A stretch of 64,000 nt of DNA from Actinomyces sp. HMSC035G02 (GTDB lineage: Bacteria; Actinomycetota; Actinomycetes; Actinomycetales; Actinomycetaceae). Positions 27,001 through 35,781 of this stretch are shown here, piece after piece; the first letter of the stretch is position 1; every line of letters begins with the position of its first letter. The position numbers and the translations under genes are program-made. Location: positions 1,014 to 65,013 of the forward strand of contig KV835882.1 of NCBI GenBank assembly GCA_001838165.1, given 5' to 3'. Under the pieces are notes generated by a model. The model ran no database searches, was not told where the DNA came from, and saw nothing but the letters and a program-made list of their open reading frames with translations.

Positions 27001-27872
27001 CTGCTGCGCCTGTCGTCTCCAACCTGGAGTACAAGGGCGAGGGTGCCGACACGGTCCTGTCCTTCGACATCACGGACGCGTCGGCGCTGGCCGCGATCGA
27101 CCTGCACGACCCGGCCGACGGCCTGTGGTTCTACCGCCACATCTTCACCGATAACGAGGCCACGACCGCGGCGGACGGCACGCGCGCCTACCACGTTGAG
27201 ATCCCCTTCAAGGACATCGCCCAGGCATGGACCGACCAGGGTGGCTCCGGTACTGTCATCGCCCACCCGTACCTGCTGGCCTGGGACTACGGCCTCAACC
27301 ACTCCGAGGCCCTGACCCTGAACCTGCCCAGCAACAACACCGGTACCGTCGACCCGTGCGCGAGCACCGAGGGCGGCCACTGGACGAAGGACGCGGCCGG
27401 CTGGTTCTACACCTGCGCCGACGGTAAGAGCTACCTCAAGGATGGCTGGTACACGATCAACGGCTCGGACTATCTGTTCGGCCCGTCGGGCTACATGGCG
27501 ACCGGCTTCCTCAAGCGCGCCGACGGCCAGTGGGTTTACGCGAACGAGTCCGGCGCCCTCGTGGGCGGATGGGTGCGTGATGGCGGCTCCTGGTACTACC
27601 TCGATCCGGCCACGAAGGTCATGGCAACCGGCTGGGTCGCCGACGGCGGCTCGTGGTACTACCTCACGGGATCCGGTGCGATGGCCATCGGCTGGGTCAA
27701 CGACGGTGGCTCCTGGTACTACCTGAACGCTTCCGGAAAGATGGCCACCGGCTGGCTCAACCTCGGTGGTGCCTGGTACTACCTGTCTCCCTCCGGTGCC
27801 ATGTTGACGGGCACCCAGGTCATCAACGGACGCACCTACGTGTTCGACGCCAATGGCATCTGGGTCGGCTGA
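24054..27872 (+). CDS. Cell-wall-bound subtilisin-like protease 2, tandem paralogue
   Basis: A 1272-aa protein collinear with protease 1 over its full length. Signal peptide MTTKKPAAFLAFAGACALALTG, I9 propeptide (about 75-155), Asp202, His269 and Ser596 are all intact, as are the PA domain, Fn3/Ig-like regions and C-terminal GWVADGGSWYYL repeats. Some stretches are nearly identical at DNA level to the first copy (22022-22110 against 26062-26150), which points to a tandem duplication with later divergence or gene conversion. TTGGAG lies 7 nt before the ATG. Differences near the active site may give different substrates. Confidence 0.92.
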   Translation: MTTKKPAAFLAFAGACALALTGPATLAAPPSDTHPAPGATASSLPVGDIDTALTSKSGQTSQPDQVAPAADQDPSAIVGIIVQLHEGADRAATLASINEAVAGAFPGSSAQVEREYDKAVQGFALSAPAGSLDAIRAVSGVKAAFLDRETRVEDADDQVAGEGATNSSRISTQDPANLSAQLMMHADQITQKGDGKVVAVIDTGVDMTHPAFTGALGGTPALSADKVASLTPQLGNGKTGGYVSEKFPFAYDYADNDPDASPTGEAGSHGTHVAGITAGNAGEIVGIAPDAQIIVAKVARSVQGDITDSALLAALDDMVVLHPDVVNLSLGQLGGMDNEADSVYATVFKSLQDAGITVNAAAGNHHTAGYGNLSGKNLPFASDPDSSTQCEPATYSSVVSVASVDNSLAHSAFTVGDRDVAYQRAGGTDGQKMPDLSDLTGGPFEYVDGGIGSAEDGAALKAKYPEGLAGKIVLVKRGSLTFQAKFNNIADSKPAGFILYNNVPGDSLVVMSLATDGVPAAFISQADGEAMLAADDHHLSVAPGKVVPPSSKYSMSAFSSWGVTPDLRLKPEVSAPGGNIYSAVPGGTYEFKSGTSMATPQMAGVSAVVLQRVQNDPLFASMSAREKIDVVQNLIMGTAAPIVDPLQDTGVFYSPRKQGSGLTNVLAATTSSVYPTVVGAPEQSRPKADLGDGTKGWHFDVTLHNLSGAEASYELSSQALSEIVEGGFFTGRSADWRGKGVDIAYSGAAVSGTDEGAIITVPANGEATVGVDVKPGADFDASVAQNTPNGTFLDGFVRFTSKTASQPDLTVPYLGFYGNWGKAPIFDALASEDGAHTLASWVYNGTTGQQLGYNPLVKDADRVGLPNASKNVISRSDASGAPTVLEPRTGTLRSVHTINAAYTNAAGEKVASFTRFMNWKSGVDPSTGKMTWLEQGHDPMSLDARADAFKNLPDGAYKLTLSAHNDGPSQAEQSISYEFRLDTAAPVVSNLEYKGEGADTVLSFDITDASALAAIDLHDPADGLWFYRHIFTDNEATTAADGTRAYHVEIPFKDIAQAWTDQGGSGTVIAHPYLLAWDYGLNHSEALTLNLPSNNTGTVDPCASTEGGHWTKDAAGWFYTCADGKSYLKDGWYTINGSDYLFGPSGYMATGFLKRADGQWVYANESGALVGGWVRDGGSWYYLDPATKVMATGWVADGGSWYYLTGSGAMAIGWVNDGGSWYYLNASGKMATGWLNLGGAWYYLSPSGAMLTGTQVINGRTYVFDANGIWVG

Positions 27873-27916
27873 CGTGCGGCTCTTCTGAATCACTGATTCG
27901 CTGATTCACGAGGCCG

Positions 27917-27953
27917 GGGCCCGGGAACGCTCACTGCGAGCGCTCCCGGGCCC
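27917..27953 (+). terminator. Terminator of subtilase 2
   Basis: A 16-nt arm at 27917-27932 pairs with 27938-27953, with one A-C mismatch and a 5-nt loop, followed by TTTCTC. It is almost the same hairpin as at 19823-19860. Confidence 0.8.
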
Positions 27954-28066
27954 TTTCTCATGCCTGTACGATTGCCGCATCCCCGGCGGCCGCTGCGGTA
28001 TGTTGGAAGCAGCGACACATCGCGATGTCGCCTCGTATCTGCGTCGAAGGTAGGGGAGAGCAGTCC

Positions 28067-28534
28067 ATGAAGAAACCAGCCGTTTTCCTGGCCGGGGTGG
28101 GCACGTGCGCGCTCGCGGTCGCGAGCTGCTCTCCCGCCTCCACGACGACGTCCTCGCGGCAGTCCAACCCGGGCAGCGACTCGGCCCAGTCCGCGCCGGG
28201 TACCACGGCCTCGCCGACGATCGACCCCGACACGGCTTTGACATCGAAAAACGGGCAGAGCGGCCCAAGTGCGCAGTCCGGCAGCCAGGACGGAGACACC
28301 TCTGTCGTCGTCATCGTTCAGCTCGAGGAGAGTGCCGACGGCGAGGCGACCCTCGCCTCGATCAACGAGGCCGTGGCCGCGTCCTTCCCGGGCACCTCCG
28401 TCTCCGTGGAGCGGGAGTATCGCAACGCCCTGCGCGGCTATGCGCTGCGCGTGCCTGACGGGTCGCTGGACACGATTCGCGCGGTGAGCGGCGTCCAAGC
28501 GGTGTACCTGGACGGCAACAACCGCCTCCACTGA
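28067..28534 (+). CDS. Orphan I9-type propeptide/inhibitor lipoprotein
   Basis: A 155-aa protein matching only the N-terminal part of the two upstream subtilases. The signal peptide carries a lipobox-like AVASC (Cys21), unlike the proteases. TIDPDTALTSKNGQS and the I9 fold (VVVIVQLEESADGEATLASINEAV to SGVQAVYLDGNNRLH) align with their propeptides; no catalytic domain follows. It ends cleanly with a stop codon and has its own GGGGAG ribosome site, so it looks like a gene rather than a fragment. A membrane-tethered inhibitor or foldase for the neighbouring proteases is the inferred role. Confidence 0.75.
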   Translation: MKKPAVFLAGVGTCALAVASCSPASTTTSSRQSNPGSDSAQSAPGTTASPTIDPDTALTSKNGQSGPSAQSGSQDGDTSVVVIVQLEESADGEATLASINEAVAASFPGTSVSVEREYRNALRGYALRVPDGSLDTIRAVSGVQAVYLDGNNRLH

Positions 28535-28603
28535 GACGGAACCCGGCTGCCTCGCGCCGGGGCACGTGACAGCCGGATACCGATTGCGTCAGCGGGGCGT
28601 TCC

Positions 28604-31600
28604 CTAGATCAGGTCTCTCTTCTCCATGTACTTCATGGCCAGCCAGCCAAACGGGATGCGGCCGTAGAAGGTGACGAGACGGTAGAGCAGAGCCGTCGCG
28701 ATGGCGACCGACGAAGAGATGCCCGCGACTGTCAGGCCCGAGGTCAGCGCCGTTTCGACGGTACCGATACCGCCCGGTGAGGGAATGAAGGAGCCGGCCG
28801 CGTTCGCCGTCAGGTAGGTGAGCGACACCGTGGAGAAGTTCAGCGAACCACCCATGGCGAGCAGCGCCGTCCAGAATGAGCCCACGTAGCCGATGTTCAT
28901 CAGCAGGTTACCGCCCAGGACCGCAGCGAGGCGACGAGGCTGACCGACGATCCACAGGAGGCGCGGATAGACCTGCTGCCAGGTCGGCTGAATCTTCGAC
29001 CAGATCCAGCGGCGCACCTTCGGTACGGCGACGATGACGCCGACTGCGACCATGACGAGCGCGACGACACCAAGGATCGTGCCGTAGGGGACCGACACGG
29101 ACAGCGATGATCCTGCGATCACCATGACGAGTAGCAGGAGGATGATCGTGACGAGAGCCTGAGAGATCTGCATGAGCGTCACCGTCGTCACCGCCATGGC
29201 GGTGGGAACGCGGCGCTTGCGCAGGTAGCGCAGGTTGAGGGCAGCGGGGCCCACGCCGGCGGGTGCCACAATCGTGATGATCGAGGCCGCGACCTGGGCG
29301 ATGAATGTCTCCCTGAAGGGCAGCTTCTCGGGCGACAGGGCAACAAGGGGGACCGCGGAACCGACCCAAATGAGGCAGGCGAGCACCGCAGAGGCGAGCA
29401 TCCACCACAGGTTCGCGCTCTTGACCGTGGTGACGATGTCGCTGAAGTTCAGCGAGCCGAGGACGATGAACACGGCGATGAACGCGATCGCGACCGTAAG
29501 GATCGTGCGCGGGCGGAATCGCTGCAGGTCGGCGGTGGGCGCGGTCTCGGCCTCGGAGTCTCCCACGAGGGCGGCGCGCAGGTCGCCCAGCAGGTCGGAA
29601 CGGCGCAGGCGCTGATTGATCTGTGCGGGAAGGACAGGCTTCTGGATAACGGGGGCACACGCGATCAGCGTCTCCTCACCGACGCAGCGTCGACCGGCCT
29701 CGAGCGCGCGTTCGGGGCCCACGGCAAGCGCGGTCAGGACCAGCATCTGTGCGATGTCGATCGACTGATTAAGCTCGGTCGTGGCGACCTCGCCCGAATC
29801 CCAATCGAGGAGCCACACGTCCGACGACTCATCGACGACGACCGCCTCGGGGGTGAGAGCGCGGTGCGAAATGCCGCGCGAGTGGGCGAACTGCAGCTGC
29901 TCCCACGCGCGGTCCAAGACCTCATCCGTTGCGTCCTCGCCGAGCTCCGTCAGCGGAGTCGTCGGCGGCAGCGCGGACATGACCATGATGATGGAGTCCG
30001 CGGAGGAGGCGATGCCGATCGGCTCCTGCGTGAACACGCCGGCGCGCAGCGCCTGCAGCGTCGTGAAGGATGAACGCTCGGCCTGCGCCTTGAGCGAGGG
30101 GGAGACCCATCTGCTGATGCCGCGCAGACGCAGGTTGTTCCACATCTCGACGAGCGTTCCGGTCAGCTCCTGGCCTGGATCCATGGCGATGATCTCGTAG
30201 GCCAGGCCCGTGTCGCTCCACGCCTGGTAGTGGCGGTGGTAGTCCTGGTTCGGGCGGCGCGTGACCGTGACGCCCATGTCGCCCAGATCGGCGGGCATCT
30301 GGGTGAGCTGGCCGCGCGAGTTCTCTGCTACGGCCCACGTGGCTAGCGGCTCCTCGGTCGTGTCGAGGTCGGTGCGCACGATCCGTGAGGGCGTGATGCC
30401 GATGCTGAGAAGACCCTCGACGAGCTTGGCACCCTTTGCCCTCTGGTCGTCGTAGCCCATGACCCACCGCGAGCCGGAGCCGAAAGCGCGCCCCAGGAAC
30501 ACGGAGATGAAGGCGACAGGCAGGGTCATCGAGGAGCGCAGAACGCCCAGAATGAGAATGATCCACAGGCCCGTCCAACCCCACTTGATTGCCTTCATCG
30601 ACTGGGCCTCGCCTGCGGAGGTGAACAGGGCACACAGGGTGACGATGACTAAGTTGATGGCGATCACACTGCCGGTCTGCGAGCCCTGCGTAGCTATCGC
30701 GCGGTCCACGCTCAGCGGTGCGGTGAGGTAGGAGGGCAGTAGCCCGGTCAGGACGGCAATGATCCATCCGCCGACCGCCGCAACGACACTGGTAACGAGG
30801 GCCTGGATGATCGCCTGGAGGCGCTTGCGCAAGGCGAGGGAGACGATCACGAGGATCGGCGTGATCAGGATGATGAGGCCCTCGACCAGGCTGACGGGCA
30901 GGATCAGGATCTTGCGGATGAGCTGGAATTGTAGGACGTCCATGGTGACGCCGTGTGTAGTGGCACTGGCCACCGAGCCGATCGTCCAGATGATGAGGAT
31001 CGCGATGAGGGAGAGGACGACGTCGACGAGGTCTTCGCGGCGGCGACGCACGCTCAGGATGCGGTCCGCGATGTAGACGGGGCGCTGTAGGCGCATGCGG
31101 CGTATGGGCAGGTTCGCGGCGATTTCACCGGTCGCCGGAGACGGAGTGGACTCGACGTCCGTGTCCTTTTCGTCGGTGGTGGCCTCTGCGTCGGTCTCCG
31201 TGGTGGCCTCCGGCGCGCTGTCCTCGGGCTCGTCGGCGGGTTCCTCGGGGCTGGTGGCGGCGTCATCGGTCGTGGGCGCGGGCGGGGGCAGGAGGGGATC
31301 CGCCGCGCTCTCGTCATTCGACGACGAGGCCGGGGTTCCCTGGTCGGCGTCCGCGTGGCTGGGAGGAATGCTGGGCGGCATGGCTACGGGCGCTGTTGAA
31401 GCATCGGGCGTGACGACGGGCTCCATGACCTCGGTGCGCGCCTCCGAGGAAGGAACCTCCGGGGGCGGGGGAGCCTGCGGGGGTGCCCCGGCCTCGTCGA
31501 TCATCCCCATGAGGGCATCCACCCCGGATGCCGAGGGGTCGGCGGAGGAACTGGGGACGAAGAGGATGTTCGTGTCCCCGACCGGAGAGCCGTCGTGTGA

Positions 31601-31618
31601 ATCCTTGCGCTTCCTCAT
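28604..31618 (-). CDS. Flippase-like (LPG-synthase TM) protein with embedded kinase-like domain
   Basis: A 1004-aa membrane protein. Residues 1-165 are disordered and Pro/Glu/Thr-rich. Six or so helices follow (about 190-385), then a soluble region with HSRGISHRALTPEAVVVD and VWLLDWDSG, resembling the catalytic and DFG-like loops of protein kinases with a non-canonical HRA in place of HRD. The C-terminal 300 residues are the lysylphosphatidylglycerol-synthase-like flippase core, including AGVGPAALNLRYLRKR and ANAAGSFIPSPGGIGTVE. It likely moves a lipid or modifies the envelope. Start 31618 follows a TAGGAT -10 box by 7 nt. Confidence 0.8.
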   Translation of the reverse strand: MRKRKDSHDGSPVGDTNILFVPSSSADPSASGVDALMGMIDEAGAPPQAPPPPEVPSSEARTEVMEPVVTPDASTAPVAMPPSIPPSHADADQGTPASSSNDESAADPLLPPPAPTTDDAATSPEEPADEPEDSAPEATTETDAEATTDEKDTDVESTPSPATGEIAANLPIRRMRLQRPVYIADRILSVRRRREDLVDVVLSLIAILIIWTIGSVASATTHGVTMDVLQFQLIRKILILPVSLVEGLIILITPILVIVSLALRKRLQAIIQALVTSVVAAVGGWIIAVLTGLLPSYLTAPLSVDRAIATQGSQTGSVIAINLVIVTLCALFTSAGEAQSMKAIKWGWTGLWIILILGVLRSSMTLPVAFISVFLGRAFGSGSRWVMGYDDQRAKGAKLVEGLLSIGITPSRIVRTDLDTTEEPLATWAVAENSRGQLTQMPADLGDMGVTVTRRPNQDYHRHYQAWSDTGLAYEIIAMDPGQELTGTLVEMWNNLRLRGISRWVSPSLKAQAERSSFTTLQALRAGVFTQEPIGIASSADSIIMVMSALPPTTPLTELGEDATDEVLDRAWEQLQFAHSRGISHRALTPEAVVVDESSDVWLLDWDSGEVATTELNQSIDIAQMLVLTALAVGPERALEAGRRCVGEETLIACAPVIQKPVLPAQINQRLRRSDLLGDLRAALVGDSEAETAPTADLQRFRPRTILTVAIAFIAVFIVLGSLNFSDIVTTVKSANLWWMLASAVLACLIWVGSAVPLVALSPEKLPFRETFIAQVAASIITIVAPAGVGPAALNLRYLRKRRVPTAMAVTTVTLMQISQALVTIILLLLVMVIAGSSLSVSVPYGTILGVVALVMVAVGVIVAVPKVRRWIWSKIQPTWQQVYPRLLWIVGQPRRLAAVLGGNLLMNIGYVGSFWTALLAMGGSLNFSTVSLTYLTANAAGSFIPSPGGIGTVETALTSGLTVAGISSSVAIATALLYRLVTFYGRIPFGWLAMKYMEKRDLI

Positions 31619-31625
31619 GCCGCCT

Positions 31626-31631
31626 ATCCTA
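31626..31631 (-). promoter_or_regulatory. -10 box of the flippase-like gene
   Basis: On the minus strand TAGGAT lies 7 nt before the ATG at 31618, consistent with a leaderless mRNA. The divergent DedA gene starts 75 bp away. Confidence 0.45.
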
Positions 31632-31692
31632 TATTCGCGGTCAACAAAGGTAGGGTTAGGGTGATACATTCCCGGCAGAAAAGGGCCCTATC

Positions 31693-32358
31693 GTGACCTG
31701 GTCGACACTCGTGACCGCATCGGATCCGTCGATGCTGCACACCGTTATCGAGTGGTTTAAAAATCCCGAGACGCTACTCAAAGCTATGGGTCCGTGGGCG
31801 ATGGTCGGCATCCTGCTCATTGTCCTCATCGAGTCGGGTGTCCTGTTCCCGGTGCTGCCCGGTGAGTCCCTGTTGTTCACTGCAGGCCTGCTCCACGACC
31901 GCCTCGGCCTGCACCTGCCGACGCTCATCCTCCTCGTCGTCGTCGCGGCCTTCATCGGTGCACAGATCGGCTACTTCCTGGGCGCCAAGTGGGGGCGCCG
32001 CTTCTTCAAGCCCGACGCTCGCATCCTCAAGACCGCGCATCTGGAGAAGGCGGAGCACTACTTCACGAACTACGGCGGCCGCTCGCTCGTCATCGGACGT
32101 TTCATCCCCTTCGTGCGTACCTTCATCCCGATCGCCGCAGGCATGGCCCGCTACCCCTACCCGAAGTTCCTGGCCTTCAACACGCTCGGTGCCACCGTGT
32201 GGGGCGCGGGCTTCATCCTCGTGGGTGCGCTCCTGGGTAACGTCCCCTTCGTGCACGACAACCTGACGCTCATCCTCGGCGTCATCATCCTCGCGTCGGT
32301 CCTGCCCGTCATCATTGAGATCGTGGGCAAGCGCCGCGCTGCTTCCGACAAGGAGTAA
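31693..32358 (+). CDS. DedA family membrane protein
   Basis: A 221-aa protein with the DedA/VTT signature: FPVLPGESLLFTAGLL, an E/G-containing amphipathic region, FFKPDARILKTAHLEKAEHYFTNYGGRSLVIGRFIPFVRTFIPIAAGMARY and a conserved GATVWGAGF helix. DedA proteins are thought to flip phospholipids or undecaprenyl phosphate and to support the proton motive force. The start is GTG 31693. The next gene begins 3 bp after the stop, so the two form an operon. Confidence 0.88.
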   Translation: MTWSTLVTASDPSMLHTVIEWFKNPETLLKAMGPWAMVGILLIVLIESGVLFPVLPGESLLFTAGLLHDRLGLHLPTLILLVVVAAFIGAQIGYFLGAKWGRRFFKPDARILKTAHLEKAEHYFTNYGGRSLVIGRFIPFVRTFIPIAAGMARYPYPKFLAFNTLGATVWGAGFILVGALLGNVPFVHDNLTLILGVIILASVLPVIIEIVGKRRAASDKE

Positions 32359-32361
32359 TCC

Positions 32362-34638
32362 ATGCTGGCCTGGTGGATGCTGCTCCCGACCCTGCTGGTC
32401 ATGATGGTCGCCCTGGTCTTACCGGGGTTCATGTGGCTGCGGGCGGGAGGACGCTCGTCGCTCGTCGCGATCGGTGCGGCCCCCGCGTTCACCTTTGGCC
32501 TGATCGCGATCCTGTCGGTCGCCTACCCGGCTCTCGACATTGAGTGGGAGCCCTCGACGGTGCTGCCGATCCTCGGTATGAGCGCCCTGGGAGGCGCCGG
32601 CGCGTGGAGCCTGAGCTTCTTCCGCCGCAGCAACGACGGGTTTTCTCTGAGGGGAGTTCCCCTGCGCGAGGCGATCGGCGTGCGCAAGCCGATTGGCGGA
32701 CGCCAGGCGGCGATCCGTGCGGCCACGTGGGGAGCGATCCTGGTGGGCTTTGTCCTCGCGGCGCTGCCCCTCGTGATGAGCGCGGCCCCATCGAACCCGG
32801 TCCAGCAGTGGGATCCGACGTTCCATCAGAACGGCGTGCACGCGATCCTGTACGGCAAGAATGCCAGCCCCTTCGGCGGCCTCCACGAGCTGTACGGCGG
32901 CCGCAACGTCTACTATCCGACGGGCTGGCACGCCTTCGTTGCGCTGTTCGCGCGCTACGACTCTGTCGTCCAGGCCTCGAACGTGTCCTCGCTGGCGCTC
33001 ATGGCCGTGTGGGTGATTGGCCTGGCGGCGCTCGTCTCGGTGCTGACCGCCTCGCGCAGCGCGATCATGGCGGCACCCATCATCGGCGGCATGCTGCTCA
33101 ACATGCCCGCCGACGCACTCACTATGTACAACCAGTGGCCCAACTCGACGGGCACCGCTCTGGTGCCGGGTCTGGCAGCCATCGCGATCGTCGCGGGACG
33201 CCGACTTGTCACCGACCTGCGTGCGGGCGATGGGCTGCGTGCGGTCATGCGCCGTATTCCGCAGGCGATATTCCTCCTCATCGGCGCCATCGGCCTCGTC
33301 GGCGCGCACCCGAGCGCCGCCTTCTCGATCCTCGCGTTCCTGATCGCGCCGCTTCTCGTCTCCCTCGCGTCCCTCGCCCGACGCGCCTACGGTCGCGGTG
33401 GACGAGGCCAGCTCGTCGCCCTGGCGTGGGGTGCCCTCGCGCTTGTCGTTGTCGCGGCGCCGCTCCTCGCGCTGTCGTCGTCGAAGATCCGGGCCATGGG
33501 TAGCTACAACCGCAAGGGTAGCAACTGGGGCGAAGCCTTCATGCACGCCTTCCTGCCCTACCCGCCCTTCTCGAACACATCCGGCAACATTCAGTGGACG
33601 ATCGTCCAGTTCATTCTCCTGCTCGTCGGCGTCGCGGCGACTGCGCGCCTGTACCTGCTGTTCCGTCGCCCGGATCCCCTCGAGCTTGCCGCCGCGCGCG
33701 CCGGACTCACCGATGACGTGGATGTGGACGCGGAGGAGGGTGCCCTGGCCTCGGCTGACGAGATCGAGGAGTCCGAGGAGGAGGCGCAGCCCCTGCCGTT
33801 CTGGCCCCTGTTCTCCTACGTGATCCTTGGGGCCCTCACCGCTCTGGCATACTCGCCCGACTCGGCGTTGCGCAGCTACCTGTTGGCCCCCTGGTACAAG
33901 GACGCCCGTCGCATCATGGGGGTCGAAGACATCGCGCTGACCATCCTCATGGCGGTCGGTGTCGCCGCCATCGTTCGCGTCATCCACGCCGCGTGGACAA
34001 AGTCCCTGCAGCGGATACTCGCCGAACGCGGAGCCGACGACAACATCGAGGCGCCGCGCTGGCCGATTCAATTCTCGGTTGGCCTGCTCGTGCTGGTCCT
34101 GTCGGGCTTTGGTGCAATCGACGCGCGAAACACGGCGGTCGCCCAGGTGTACGACCCTGCGCACCTGGGCAAGCCCGGTATGGCCACCACCGGTGAACTC
34201 GCCATGCTGCGCCGCATGAAGTACACGACCGCCCCCGACGCGCTCATTCTGGGCGACCCGATCGCGGGCGCGGCCTACTCCGAGATGATCGGCGGACGCA
34301 AAGCGGTATTCCCGCAGCTGAGCACGGCTAATGCGGACGTGGTCTCGCAGAAGCTCCTCATCCAGCATTTCCACGATATCGGGACCGACCCCGAGGTCTG
34401 CGAGGTTGTGCGCAGGCTCGGCATCACGCACTTCTATGAAGAAGAAGACGGCTACTACTACAACTTCTCGCGAGCGTCCCGTCACCCGGGCCTCTACAAC
34501 GTCGACACGTCCAGCGGCTTTGAGCTGGTCGACGCGGGCGGCACCGCGAAGCTGTGGAAGATCACCGCGTGCGGCGATGTGACGCCTGGCGGCGGGCGCG
34601 AGGCCTTCGTGACCGGCGTGACCGGCGACCGCGACTGA
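32362..34638 (+). CDS. Large polytopic membrane protein, DUF6541 type
   Basis: A 758-aa protein with about twelve or more predicted membrane helices and a final extracytoplasmic domain (about 590-758). YGGRNVYYPTGWHAFVALF near residue 180 resembles the acceptor-side loop of GT-C glycosyltransferases. DUF6541 proteins of this size are actinobacterial and of unknown activity; a role in polyprenyl-sugar-dependent wall or glycan synthesis is inferred. It is translationally linked to dedA, 3 bp upstream. An acidic Glu-rich loop lies around residues 450-475. Confidence 0.65.
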   Translation: MLAWWMLLPTLLVMMVALVLPGFMWLRAGGRSSLVAIGAAPAFTFGLIAILSVAYPALDIEWEPSTVLPILGMSALGGAGAWSLSFFRRSNDGFSLRGVPLREAIGVRKPIGGRQAAIRAATWGAILVGFVLAALPLVMSAAPSNPVQQWDPTFHQNGVHAILYGKNASPFGGLHELYGGRNVYYPTGWHAFVALFARYDSVVQASNVSSLALMAVWVIGLAALVSVLTASRSAIMAAPIIGGMLLNMPADALTMYNQWPNSTGTALVPGLAAIAIVAGRRLVTDLRAGDGLRAVMRRIPQAIFLLIGAIGLVGAHPSAAFSILAFLIAPLLVSLASLARRAYGRGGRGQLVALAWGALALVVVAAPLLALSSSKIRAMGSYNRKGSNWGEAFMHAFLPYPPFSNTSGNIQWTIVQFILLLVGVAATARLYLLFRRPDPLELAAARAGLTDDVDVDAEEGALASADEIEESEEEAQPLPFWPLFSYVILGALTALAYSPDSALRSYLLAPWYKDARRIMGVEDIALTILMAVGVAAIVRVIHAAWTKSLQRILAERGADDNIEAPRWPIQFSVGLLVLVLSGFGAIDARNTAVAQVYDPAHLGKPGMATTGELAMLRRMKYTTAPDALILGDPIAGAAYSEMIGGRKAVFPQLSTANADVVSQKLLIQHFHDIGTDPEVCEVVRRLGITHFYEEEDGYYYNFSRASRHPGLYNVDTSSGFELVDAGGTAKLWKITACGDVTPGGGREAFVTGVTGDRD

Positions 34639-34720
34639 CGCTCGGCCTCTGAACCCGCGCGATTGGCCACAATGCACCCTCTGCCCTGAAACGAGGCCGC
34701 GGAGCGAGCGCCGCTCTCGT

Positions 34721-34726
34721 TACCCT
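34721..34726 (+). promoter_or_regulatory. -10 box of leaderless pheA
   Basis: TACCCT lies 7 nt before the ATG at 34734, with no ribosome site between. Confidence 0.5.
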
Positions 34727-34733
34727 TGACACC

Positions 34734-35741
34734 ATGACGACGAACATTCCCGGCCCCGCGCCCCTCGGTGACAAGCTTCGTATCGCCTTCCTCGGTCCGT
34801 TCGGCACGTTCACCGAGCAGGCCGTCCACCAGGTCGCTCCCGCCGGCGCGATCCTCATGCCGATGACGAGCGCCCCGCAGGCGCTCGCGGCCGTGCGTCG
34901 AGGCGAGGCCGACCGCGCCGTCGTCCCGATCGAAAACTCCATCGAGGGCGGCGTGAATGCGACGCTCGATTCCCTCTCGCACGGCGACCCCCTCGTCATC
35001 GTCGCCGAGATGCACGTGCACGTTGTCTTCCAGCTGGCCGTCCTGCCGGGTACGCGCCCCGAGGATATTCGCCGTATCGGCACCCACCCCCACGCGTGGG
35101 CGCAGTGCCGCGGCTGGGTCGAGGAGACCTTCCCCGGCGCGATCCACGTGCCCGCCACGTCGACTGCCGCCGCCGCAGAGCTCCTCTCGGACGGAGACGC
35201 GTCCTTCGATGCTGCCCTGTGCAACGCGGTCTCGGTCAACACCTACGGCCTGGAGGCCCTCTTCACCGACGTCGCCGACAACCCGGGCGCGATCACCCGC
35301 TTCGTCTTGGTGGCCCGCCCCGGCGTGGTGCCCCCGCCGACCGGCGCGGATAAGACGACCATTCAGGTGGCGCTGCCGGTCAACGAGTCGGGCGCCCTGC
35401 TGACCCTCCTCGAGCAGTTCTCGGCGCGCGGCGTCGACCTGTCCCGCATCGAGTCGCGCCCGAGCGGCGACGGCCTCGGCAATTACACGTTCAGCATTGA
35501 CATCGTCGGCCACATCCGTGAGGAGCGCGTCCAGGCGGCCCTCGTCGGCCTACACCGCTACTCGCCGGAGGTCCGCTTCATGGGCTCCTACCCGCGCGTC
35601 GACGGCGTGCGCGCCTCGGTCGCCCCCGGGACGACGGACGAGGCCTTCCGCGCGGGTCGCGCGTGGGTCGCGGACCTGCTGCACGGCGGGGACGGCACGG
35701 GTGAGTCCACGGGTAGCGCGCCGTCCTGGCCGCTGGCCTGA
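34734..35741 (+). CDS. pheA: Prephenate dehydratase
   Basis: A 335-aa enzyme converting prephenate to phenylpyruvate in phenylalanine synthesis. The N-terminal PDT domain begins IAFLGPFGTFTEQAV and contains VVPIENSIEGGVNATLDSL and the later AALCNAVSVNTYGLEAL. The C-terminal ACT domain (NESGALLTLLEQFSARGVDLSRIESRPSGDGLGNYTFSIDIVGH) holds the ESRP element that binds phenylalanine for feedback control. No chorismate mutase domain is present, as is usual in actinobacteria. The gene stands alone and is followed by the second box-array region. Confidence 0.95.
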   Translation: MTTNIPGPAPLGDKLRIAFLGPFGTFTEQAVHQVAPAGAILMPMTSAPQALAAVRRGEADRAVVPIENSIEGGVNATLDSLSHGDPLVIVAEMHVHVVFQLAVLPGTRPEDIRRIGTHPHAWAQCRGWVEETFPGAIHVPATSTAAAAELLSDGDASFDAALCNAVSVNTYGLEALFTDVADNPGAITRFVLVARPGVVPPPTGADKTTIQVALPVNESGALLTLLEQFSARGVDLSRIESRPSGDGLGNYTFSIDIVGHIREERVQAALVGLHRYSPEVRFMGSYPRVDGVRASVAPGTTDEAFRAGRAWVADLLHGGDGTGESTGSAPSWPLA

Positions 35742-35781
35742 CGCGCCAGGTTTATTGACGCTCCGCGGGATCGTATCGCGG

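Noticed and set aside
28067..28534. Decayed fragment of a third subtilase
   Set aside because: It has its own ribosome site, an altered signal peptide with a lipobox, an intact frame and a natural stop just after the I9 domain, with no protease remnants downstream.
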